Shown here: piece after piece, positions 1-7,191 of the stretch
Layout: the number at the start of each line of letters is the position of its first letter
Position numbering within the stretch: the stretch's first letter is position 1
Made by a program: the position numbers and the translations under genes
Notes under the pieces: model-generated
Database searches by the model: none
What the model was told of the DNA's origin: nothing
Seen by the model: only the letters and a program-made list of their open reading frames with translations
From: FW021-bin31 sp964467635
Lineage (GTDB): Bacteria; Bacteroidota; Bacteroidia; Chitinophagales; Chitinophagaceae
Direction of reading: 5' to 3'
Length of the DNA: 8,158 bases
Assembly: GCA_964467635.1 (NCBI GenBank)
Contig: CAYXRN010000146.1
Location: 1-8,158 of the forward strand

Positions 1-6
1 AAATCC

Positions 7-27
7 TGCTCCGGGGATACCGGAGCA
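7..27 (+). promoter_or_regulatory. Stem-loop in the leader just upstream of susC
   Basis: Positions 7-14 (TGCTCCGG) and 20-27 (CCGGAGCA) are perfect reverse complements around the 5-nt loop GGATA, giving an 8-bp GC-rich stem that ends 10 bases before the susC start codon. No T-run follows, so it is not a classical intrinsic terminator. It could be the end of an upstream transcript, a leader structure that limits susC translation, or chance. The pairing is seen directly; any function is inference. Confidence 0.4.
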
Positions 28-37
28 AGTCAAAACT

Positions 38-3000
38 ATGATAAATACTTCTTCTCACCAAGCGTCTTATACTGACAGATGGCGTATTGGGCGTAAAATA
101 GGGATGATTATGCGCTTGATTACTTTATTAATGCTCGTTACCACATTAACGATTAGTGCAAAAAGTTTTTCTCAAAAGGTTAATCTTACTGAAAAGGCCG
201 TGCCAATTGAGAAGGCGTTGAGGCAGATCAGAGAACAGACCGGGTCTTCCTTATTATGGCATGAAAAGGACTTGAAGGATCTGCCGCCTGTAAATATATC
301 TCTTCATGAAGCTGATCTGAAACAGGCGATAAAGGCTTCTTTGAAGGGGCTTCCGTTGACGTACACGATACATGGGAATGTAGTTTATGTTGAACGTAAG
401 CGATTAACCAACCCTCCCCCCACGAGTGCTTCCGTAGTGCAACAACAAGAAATTACGGGAACTGTTGTGGATTCCACCACAGGAGAACCACTGGCAGGGG
501 TAACGGTTCGGGTGAAAGGGAGTGATAAAGGAACAACTACTGATGCAAATGGAAAGTTTAGCTTGGAAATAGAGAATGATGATGCTGTGTTGGTATTAAG
601 TTATCTAGGGTATAGTCAGAAAACTGTTGCTGTAAATGGGAGAAGTCTGATAAAAATTTCTTTGGCTTCAGCATCTACTGGATTGAATCAGGTCGTTGTT
701 GTGTGGTATGGAACGCAGAAGAAAGGAAGTGTAACTAGTGCTATTGCTTCGATAAAAGGTACAGAACTAAGAGCTCCGGTAGGTAAACTATCCAATGCAT
801 TCGCAGGACAAATCCCAGGTATTATTTCAGTACAAAGATCTGGTGAACCAGGATATGACCAAGCAGAATTCTGGATAAGAGGGATCAGTTCATTTGCAGG
901 TGGAACCTCACCTTTAGTTTTAGTAGATGGTGTTCCCAGGAATATGAATGATATCGAAGCCGATGAGATAGAATCATTTACAGTGCTAAAAGATGCTGCG
1001 GCAACCGCCGTATATGGTGCACAAGGTGCAAATGGTGTTGTTTTAATTACCACTAAACGTGGACGCGTACAGAAAGCAGAAATTTCGTATAGAGGCGAAG
1101 TTAGTTATTTGCAACCCACAAGGACGCCTAGATATGCAAACGCATACGATTACCTATCAATCTACAATGAGGGACTTATTAATGATGGTCGTGAGCCTAT
1201 ATTTTCAGATGAAATTCTTGAGAAATACAGAACAGGGGAAGATCCGGATTTATATCCAAGTACAGATTGGTGGAATACACTAATAAATGATCACACTTAT
1301 AACACGCGCCATACTTTAAACTTTAGAGGGGGGACAGAGCATGCAAGGTATTTCGTTTCAGGTGCATATTATCATGAAAGTGGGTATTTCAAAACAAACC
1401 CTGAATATGACAATAATGCCAAAGTATCAAGATATAGTTTGAGAAGTAATATTGATATTGATATTACAAAAAATTTACTAATGCGCGTTGATTTCAGCGG
1501 GCAGTATCTTACACAAAATAGACCAAGAAACGGAACGCAGGATATTTTTAATCGGATTTCACGTATACCGCCTTATTTGATTCCACCGGTATATTCTGAT
1601 GGTACTCTCGCACAGCACCCTTCGTTTACAAACAATAGGCAGAATCCATGGGTGTATTTAACCGAGTATGGATATATGAAGACCTACCGCTCATTTATTC
1701 AATCACGTGTTTATCTTGAGCACAAACTTGATTTCATTACTCCCGGGCTTAAAGCACGAGGGATGGTTAGTTATGACTCGGATAACAACTTCTTCAATTC
1801 AAGATCGAAAAATCCGGCTACTTATTTTGCAGAAGGAAGAGACGATGAAGGAAACCTTATTTATAGGCAAATACAACAAGAGGTGAAATTTGGTAGTCCA
1901 GCCTCATCAAATAACAGTGTGAAGAAAATATATTTGGAAGCGGCTATTGAGTATGCAAGAAATTTTGGCACTCACTATATTACCGGCTTATTGCTTGTAA
2001 ATAGACAACACAGAAAATTGTATAATGACGCATTGGCATATCGTAAAGAAAATTATGTAGGCAGGGCGACCTATACGTTTGATGACAGATATACGCTTGA
2101 GTTTAACTTCGGGGTTACAGGTAGCGAGCAATTTGCAAGAGGAAATAGATATGGATTTTTCCCCGCAGTGGGTGTGGCATGGAATATTTCGAACGAGCCT
2201 TACTTCCCATCCTCACTACTTGATGTTGTATCGAACTTTAAACTAAGAGCCTCGATTGGAAGGACTGGAAATGATGCCACCGGAGGTGACAGGTTTATGT
2301 ATATGCCTACGTTCGGTAAGTCAAGTTCATATGCGTGGGGTATTGGTTCCGGCGGAACACAAAACATTTTACATGGGCTGATAGAAAACAGATTTGAATC
2401 TCCGGGCTTAACTTGGGAAATAGAAGACAAGAGAAACATCGGTATTGATGTAGGACTATGGAATAACAGAATAGATATATCATTAGATTACTTCAACGAT
2501 AAGCGTACAAACATTTTGCTTCAAAGACGCACTGTTTTAAATGTTGCAGGATTCAGACAAAATCCATGGCAAAACTATGGTATTGTAACTAATAAAGGAT
2601 TTGATGGGAGCATCAATTTGATACAAGATTTTGGTGATTTTACGTTATCCGGAAAAGGAACTATTACCTATGCAAGAAATAAGATAATAGAGTATGACGA
2701 ACTCCCACAATTATACCCTTGGATGGAAAGAACAGGCAAAAGGATATTGAACCATGGAAGCCAGTTACCTTTGATTGCTGAAAGACTCTTTACAGAAGAT
2801 GACTTCAATATTACTTATGATGATAACGGCAAAAAGCATTACGAACTAAAACAAGGTTTAGTAGGTACACCGTGGGATACACATACATATCCGGGTGATA
2901 TTAAATATATTGATTTAAATGGAGATGGTTTGCTGGATGATAGAGATAGAGTATATGATCCGGAAGGATATTATCCTCAAGTGCCGGAAGCGGTTTATGG

Positions 3001-3484
3001 TTTTGGCATTGGACTTGCTTATAAAGGATTCTATTTTAATGCTTTCTTTCAAGGAGTATCTAACGTCACAGTTAATCTAAATAGTAGTACTTCAGTTTTT
3101 CAACCATTCTATTGGGGTTTAGTTGAAAGTAATGTTCGCCAGGAGTTTGTTGAAAACAGATGGACCCCTGAAAACCAAAACCCGGATGCTTTTTACCCGA
3201 GAATGCGTATAACGAACACCGGTAATAATTGGACTTCAAGTACCTATTGGTATAGAAATGGAAATTTCTTACGTTTTAAGAACCTAGAAGTAGGATATAA
3301 TTTCAAGAAGGACTTGTTAGATAGAATAGATATCTCGGCCTGCAGAGTCTATTTGATGGGACATAACCTCTATGTATGGGACCATGTGAAAATGTTTGAT
3401 CCTGAATTAGGAAATGCTGGGGGAGGGGGTACAAGATATCCGCTATCAAGGACGTGGACTATGGGGCTAGACATCACTTTTTGA
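38..3484 (+). CDS. SusC/RagA-family TonB-dependent outer-membrane transporter with STN domain
   Basis: This is a 1148-residue outer-membrane beta-barrel that imports glycan fragments with energy from TonB/ExbBD, working under a SusD lid. A basic N-terminus and a hydrophobic stretch (about residues 25-41, ending ISA) form a signal peptide. An STN domain follows (about 50-120), then a carboxypeptidase-regulatory-like beta-sandwich (about 138-210, from EITGTVVDSTTGEPLAGV), then the family motif near the TonB box at 218-229 and the plug (about 230-345, with LVLVDGVPR and KDAAATAVYGAQGANGV). The rest is barrel and ends in a C-terminal Phe. An acidic loop at 954-971 (DIKYIDLNGDGLLDDRDR) is typical of the family. 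The first ATG is preferred because long basic leaders are usual in STN-type SusC proteins; residues 23 or 25 are alternative starts. STN domains normally pass a signal to a FecR-type anti-sigma factor. Residue 223 is Trp where Gly is usual (VVVVWYGTQ). The length is normal and the gene appears intact. Confidence 0.95.
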   Translation: MINTSSHQASYTDRWRIGRKIGMIMRLITLLMLVTTLTISAKSFSQKVNLTEKAVPIEKALRQIREQTGSSLLWHEKDLKDLPPVNISLHEADLKQAIKASLKGLPLTYTIHGNVVYVERKRLTNPPPTSASVVQQQEITGTVVDSTTGEPLAGVTVRVKGSDKGTTTDANGKFSLEIENDDAVLVLSYLGYSQKTVAVNGRSLIKISLASASTGLNQVVVVWYGTQKKGSVTSAIASIKGTELRAPVGKLSNAFAGQIPGIISVQRSGEPGYDQAEFWIRGISSFAGGTSPLVLVDGVPRNMNDIEADEIESFTVLKDAAATAVYGAQGANGVVLITTKRGRVQKAEISYRGEVSYLQPTRTPRYANAYDYLSIYNEGLINDGREPIFSDEILEKYRTGEDPDLYPSTDWWNTLINDHTYNTRHTLNFRGGTEHARYFVSGAYYHESGYFKTNPEYDNNAKVSRYSLRSNIDIDITKNLLMRVDFSGQYLTQNRPRNGTQDIFNRISRIPPYLIPPVYSDGTLAQHPSFTNNRQNPWVYLTEYGYMKTYRSFIQSRVYLEHKLDFITPGLKARGMVSYDSDNNFFNSRSKNPATYFAEGRDDEGNLIYRQIQQEVKFGSPASSNNSVKKIYLEAAIEYARNFGTHYITGLLLVNRQHRKLYNDALAYRKENYVGRATYTFDDRYTLEFNFGVTGSEQFARGNRYGFFPAVGVAWNISNEPYFPSSLLDVVSNFKLRASIGRTGNDATGGDRFMYMPTFGKSSSYAWGIGSGGTQNILHGLIENRFESPGLTWEIEDKRNIGIDVGLWNNRIDISLDYFNDKRTNILLQRRTVLNVAGFRQNPWQNYGIVTNKGFDGSINLIQDFGDFTLSGKGTITYARNKIIEYDELPQLYPWMERTGKRILNHGSQLPLIAERLFTEDDFNITYDDNGKKHYELKQGLVGTPWDTHTYPGDIKYIDLNGDGLLDDRDRVYDPEGYYPQVPEAVYGFGIGLAYKGFYFNAFFQGVSNVTVNLNSSTSVFQPFYWGLVESNVRQEFVENRWTPENQNPDAFYPRMRITNTGNNWTSSTYWYRNGNFLRFKNLEVGYNFKKDLLDRIDISACRVYLMGHNLYVWDHVKMFDPELGNAGGGGTRYPLSRTWTMGLDITF

Positions 3485-3520
3485 TAAATATTTTAAAAGA
3501 ACTCAAAAACCGGATATGAT

Positions 3521-5365
3521 ATGAAAAAAATATATTGTTTATTTGTAATAGTAATATCTCTGTTCTTTTCATCATGTACAGGAGATTTCTTGGATGTATC
3601 GAAAGAATTAGCAGAGCAAAGAAGCTATGAATCAATTTTTGGTAACCCTGAAGATACTCGTCGATGGTTAATGGACGCCTACTTGGGCATTCCTGATCCA
3701 ACTAATATTTTCTCTTCGGACGGTTATGGGCATCCGTGGCCAATTTTAGCTGACGAGCTTGATTTAAATGCTCAGTCAACCGATTGGAATATCGAACATC
3801 CTTCACCTTCATTCTTTCGTGCACATCGATGGAGCAAATACTGGATATATATTCGTCAGACAAATATTTTCCTTGAAAGAGCACAGGTAATACCTGAGAC
3901 GGGAGTCACGGACTTTATCGATGAAGTTGAATTGAATTACTTAAAGGCTCAGGCAAGATTTCTGCGCGCGTATTATCATTTTTTGCTGTTTGAACTTTAT
4001 GGACCCATTCCGATTATGGATTTTGTAGAATCGCCAACCAATACACGAATTGATTATGCGCGGAACTCTGTGGATGAAGTCGTTCAGTTCATATATAATG
4101 AGCTGACGGACATAGCCGATGATCTGCGGGATCCCAATTTAAATGACCTGACTACACTGGCAATCCCTACTAAAGGTACCGCCTTAGCTTTACGGGCCAA
4201 ATTAATGGTATTTGCAGCAAGTCCACTTTTTAATGGGGGGTATGATGCAGCACTTGACCTTACTAACAACGATGGAAAGCGACTATTCCCGGATTATGAT
4301 GCAAGTAAATGGCAAAAGGCGCTTGATGCCTGTCAGGCATTTATTGATTACGCTAATGCAGGACATTATGCGTTGTTTAAAGCGTATGATCAGGAAGGCA
4401 ATATTGACCCCGATAAGAGCATATACGAATTGCATAACTCATTCAACAAGGAGGTGATCTTTGCGCGTTCCAGTGTGGATTGGGGAAATGTGTCAACCCC
4501 TTCGGGTTTTGACGGACTGTCATTGCCCAGGGGAGTAAGAGGGGGTACACAATCTACCGGCCACCTGTCTGTGCTACAGGAACTTGTTGATGATTTTTTC
4601 ATGGTTGATGGCCTTTCCATTGAAGAATCTCCACTCTACCGCGAAGACGGATTTACCGCCAGTGCAGATGAAGACCTAACCGGAAACACAGAAGCAGGTA
4701 CTTTTAGAATGTATATCAACCGGGAACCACGATTTTACCAATGTGTATTCTACAATGGACGCAGATGGCATATTGGAAACGAACAAGTTTGGTTTCAAAA
4801 AGGCGGCAATTCCGATAACAGATTCCCTAATCATGCCAAAACAGGATATGTTTCATATAAAAGATTGAACCGCTCGGTATATGATCAGGGAAGCCATCCA
4901 AAAAGTTTGTATAGGCCCGGTATCCTGATGAGACTGGCCGATTTCTATCTTTTATATGCGGAAGCTTTAAATGAAGTTGACCCCAGCGACCCACGTATAA
5001 TCCAGTATGTTGACTTCGTTAGAGAAAGAGCCGGAATACCGCTGTTGGCGGATATTAAACCGGAAATAAAAGGCAATAAGGAGCTACAAAAGGCGGCTAT
5101 TGTTGCGGAAAGGCGTGTTGAATTGGCGACAGAAGGCCAACGTTATTTTGATGTCAGAAGATGGATGATAGCCGGAAATAAACCTGGAAATGGCGGTCAA
5201 GGAGGACAGTTTCATGGAATGGATATGAATGCTGAAGCACTTGTCGATTTCTACCGCAGGACAGTGATTGAGACGCGCACATGGGAGAATAATATGTACT
5301 TAGCACCAATCGGCACAGACGTATTGCAGAATAGCGCGCTGCTGGTACAGAATCCCGGATATTGA
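3521..5365 (+). CDS. SusD/RagB-family glycan-binding outer-membrane lipoprotein
   Basis: This is a 614-residue lipoprotein that binds glycan at the cell surface and caps the SusC barrel. A signal peptide ends in the lipobox FSSC with Cys19 as the likely lipidated residue, followed by TGDFLDV, a typical mature start for the family. Family blocks appear in order: LKAQARFLRAYYHFLLFELY with GPIPI after it (from about 140, SusD-like N-terminal TPR region), TKGTALALRAKLMVFAASPL (from about 215), RLADFYLLYAEALNEV (from about 470), and RRVELATEGQRYFDVRRW (around 530, SusD/RagB C-terminal domain). It ends in NPGY, a common terminus for this family. Its start is 36 bp after the susC stop, behind an A-rich leader rather than a Shine-Dalgarno site; an ATG at 3516 hits a stop at once and is not used. 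It appears complete. The glycan specificity cannot be predicted, because the binding residues diverge strongly among SusD proteins. Confidence 0.95.
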   Translation: MKKIYCLFVIVISLFFSSCTGDFLDVSKELAEQRSYESIFGNPEDTRRWLMDAYLGIPDPTNIFSSDGYGHPWPILADELDLNAQSTDWNIEHPSPSFFRAHRWSKYWIYIRQTNIFLERAQVIPETGVTDFIDEVELNYLKAQARFLRAYYHFLLFELYGPIPIMDFVESPTNTRIDYARNSVDEVVQFIYNELTDIADDLRDPNLNDLTTLAIPTKGTALALRAKLMVFAASPLFNGGYDAALDLTNNDGKRLFPDYDASKWQKALDACQAFIDYANAGHYALFKAYDQEGNIDPDKSIYELHNSFNKEVIFARSSVDWGNVSTPSGFDGLSLPRGVRGGTQSTGHLSVLQELVDDFFMVDGLSIEESPLYREDGFTASADEDLTGNTEAGTFRMYINREPRFYQCVFYNGRRWHIGNEQVWFQKGGNSDNRFPNHAKTGYVSYKRLNRSVYDQGSHPKSLYRPGILMRLADFYLLYAEALNEVDPSDPRIIQYVDFVRERAGIPLLADIKPEIKGNKELQKAAIVAERRVELATEGQRYFDVRRWMIAGNKPGNGGQGGQFHGMDMNAEALVDFYRRTVIETRTWENNMYLAPIGTDVLQNSALLVQNPGY

Positions 5366-5824
5366 GCGTCCTGAATTAACGAAAGTGCTATTGAGCGGTG
5401 CGAGCTGAAAGATGGGCAAGGGCCCCGCGATATTGGTCAACCGACCGCGATTCCAAACCGCCCGCCATCCTGCATTAGTTGCGGTGATAGGAAGCACTCA
5501 AGGAAATGGTATGAGAAATAGACCAAGCAGGAATAGGACGACGGAGCAGGCGAATCACTGAGAAAGTTGCAGATAGCCGAATGTTTAGGCCTTTCAGGCT
5601 TTCAGAACGATGACACTGCAGAGAGATGCCATAAACGGAATATAATTAAAACATATATAGTCAAAGATAATGTTCTAATGGAACGGGACGAACGGCTGAA
5701 TCAGCTATCCAACAAAGTTAAATGAATAATAAGCGGGCTTTCAAAAGATCTAGTTTACTGTAATACCACTGCTAAAGACGGATTCGAAGGATGTGCCCTA
5801 ATTAAAAAACAACCCTACTAGTGT
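5366..5824 (+). other. 459-bp stretch without a convincing gene between susD and the GH109 gene
   Basis: No ORF here has a recognisable domain, and no tRNA, rRNA or clear terminator is visible. Positions 5401-5480 are GC-rich (47 of 80 bases by hand count), unlike the AT-rich flanks. Short structures are visible: a 9-bp direct repeat TATTGAGCG (5360-5368 and 5389-5397), CCGCGAT twice (5425-5431 and 5445-5451), CTTTCAG twice (5591-5597 and 5599-5605), and the hairpin GCTGA-A-TCAGC (5695-5705). The frame shared by susD and the GH109 gene is open at 5375-5518 and 5537-5722 but is broken by stops at 5372, 5519, 5534, 5723 and 5819. The last 25 bases are A-rich, as expected for a Bacteroidota translation leader. 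The options are a long 5' leader, a structured RNA, or remnants of a lost gene or mobile element; I cannot choose among them. Confidence 0.55.
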
Positions 5825-7186
5825 ATGAAAAGGTATAGTATAAGTACTTTATTGATAATTTTTATAACGAGCATAGCTTCTTGCGTGATAACGCATAGAA
5901 AAGATACGATAGCTGAAGCAACTATTAATTACGGGAAACCTCGGCCTGCCGGTCAGGAGAATGTTCTTAAACTGGCTGTTGATCCCATTCCAACAGTCAA
6001 GATTGCAATAATCGGTACGGGAAACCGGGGATCAAAAGCTGCGCGGCGGCTTACGTTTATTGATGGTGTGGAGATAAAGGCGATATGCGACATTTATGAG
6101 AACAGGGTAAAGAGAACGCAAGACATTATAACCGCCAGGAATTTTCCGCCGGCTGATGAGTACATAGGAGAAGAGGCTTGGAGAAAAATATGCGAGCGGT
6201 CGGACATTGACCTTGTTTATATATGTACGGACTGGGCAACGCATGTCCCAATGGCCGTGTATGCTATGGAACGCGGGAAGCACGTAGCAATTGAAGTGCC
6301 GGCAGCAACTTCAATCGATGAGTGTTGGCAATTAGTCAATACGGCAGAAAAGACACGGAAACATTGCACGATCCTAGAGAACTGCTGCTACGATTTTTTT
6401 GAGTTAAATACGCTAAACATGGCACAGCATGGCCTGTTTGGTGAATTGGTTCATGTCGAAGGTGCTTATATCCATGATCTGCGTTCACAGTTAAAAGGAA
6501 ATGGATGGCGGATTAAACACTATGAAGACTATACGGGTAACCCCTACCCGACCCACGGTCTGGGACCGGTTTGCCAGGCATTAAACATTCACCGGGGAGA
6601 CAAGATGAATTATCTTGTTTCAATATCGACTGACCAGTTTGGGATGACGCAATACCTCCAACAGAACTTTGGGGAAGACTCACCCCGCGCCCGAAAGAAA
6701 TATAAAATGGGCGATATGAATACATCCATAATAAAGACGGAGAAAGGTAAGACCATCATGATCCAGCATGATGTTACAAGCCCACGCCCATACAGCCGAC
6801 TGCACACATTAAGCGGAACAAAAGGCTTTGCTCAAAAGTATCCTAATCCGGGTATTGCGCTGGATCCCGATGCGCATAATTTTTTATCAAAAGATAAGTA
6901 TCATCAACTTATGAAAAAGTATGAGCATCCCTTTATAACGGAAATTGGAGCGTATGCGAAAAGTGTAGGTGGGCACGGCGGCATGGACTTTATTATGGAT
7001 TATAGATTGATATACTGCTTGCAGAACGGTTTGCCACTTGATATTGATGTATATGATGCGGCAGAATGGTCATGCCTGGTTGAACTGACGGAAATTTCAG
7101 CCTTGAACGGAGGGATTCCCGTTAAAATACCTGATTTCACTCGTGGTGACTGGGACCAACTTGATGGGTTAACATTTGCTAAATAA
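5825..7186 (+). CDS. GH109-type Gfo/Idh/MocA-fold lipoprotein, probable alpha-N-acetylgalactosaminidase
   Basis: The 453-residue protein belongs to the Gfo/Idh/MocA oxidoreductase fold. Its motifs match glycoside hydrolase family 109, which cleaves alpha-GalNAc by a redox mechanism with bound NAD+. Visible blocks are: dinucleotide loop IGTGNRG (63-69) in an N-terminal Rossmann domain, EVPAA (157-161), ENCCYDFFEL (185-194), WRIKH (228-232), YPTHGLGP (241-248), SPRPYSR (319-325), HGGMDF (384-389), DVYDAAEWS (408-416) and PDFTRGDW (436-443). Arg229, Tyr241, His244 and Tyr323 sit in the segments that I recall as forming the active site of the characterised Elizabethkingia enzyme. The N-terminus is a hydrophobic signal ending SIASC (Cys20), a probable lipobox, with no twin-arginine motif; a linker of about 35 residues precedes the catalytic domain. 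The next gene starts 5 bp after the stop. The fold is near certain and GH109 very likely; the exact sugar could differ, since family members can act on other glycosides. Confidence 0.9.
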   Translation: MKRYSISTLLIIFITSIASCVITHRKDTIAEATINYGKPRPAGQENVLKLAVDPIPTVKIAIIGTGNRGSKAARRLTFIDGVEIKAICDIYENRVKRTQDIITARNFPPADEYIGEEAWRKICERSDIDLVYICTDWATHVPMAVYAMERGKHVAIEVPAATSIDECWQLVNTAEKTRKHCTILENCCYDFFELNTLNMAQHGLFGELVHVEGAYIHDLRSQLKGNGWRIKHYEDYTGNPYPTHGLGPVCQALNIHRGDKMNYLVSISTDQFGMTQYLQQNFGEDSPRARKKYKMGDMNTSIIKTEKGKTIMIQHDVTSPRPYSRLHTLSGTKGFAQKYPNPGIALDPDAHNFLSKDKYHQLMKKYEHPFITEIGAYAKSVGGHGGMDFIMDYRLIYCLQNGLPLDIDVYDAAEWSCLVELTEISALNGGIPVKIPDFTRGDWDQLDGLTFAK

Positions 7187-7191
7187 TTTAG

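Noticed and set aside
688..1053. 121-codon ORF on the - strand inside susC
   Set aside because: It is antisense to the conserved plug domain of SusC; its composition is that of a shadow frame and it has no independent signal.
2890..2952. EF-hand-like DLNGDGLLDDRD segment as a separate calcium-binding domain
   Set aside because: This acidic loop is a normal conserved part of SusC barrels, so it is not a fusion or novel feature.
5391..5430. Group II intron domain V-like start (GAGCGGTGCGAGCTGAAAG)
   Set aside because: It faintly resembles the 5' half of domain V, but the bases after GAAA do not pair back to form the stem and no reverse transcriptase is nearby, so an intron cannot be supported.
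5300..5497. 65-codon ORF on the - strand across the susD 3' end
   Set aside because: It overlaps the conserved C-terminus of susD and has no recognisable family; its openness is explained by the local GC content.
5412..5561. 49-codon ATG-initiated ORF in the susD-GH109 gap (+ strand)
   Set aside because: No recognisable domain or signal, basic and low-information composition, overlap with open frames in other phases, and location in a GC-rich block where stops are rarer by chance.
5641..5646. TATAAT box in the gap as a promoter for the GH109 gene
   Set aside because: There is no -35-like partner at a proper distance (TGACAC at 5611 is 24 bp away), and Bacteroidota promoters use TTTG/TAnnTTTG rather than TATAAT.
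5751..5758. TAGTTTAC as a Bacteroidota -7 element (TAnnTTTG)
   Set aside because: It lacks the final G of the consensus, and no TTTG -33 element lies about 20 bp upstream.
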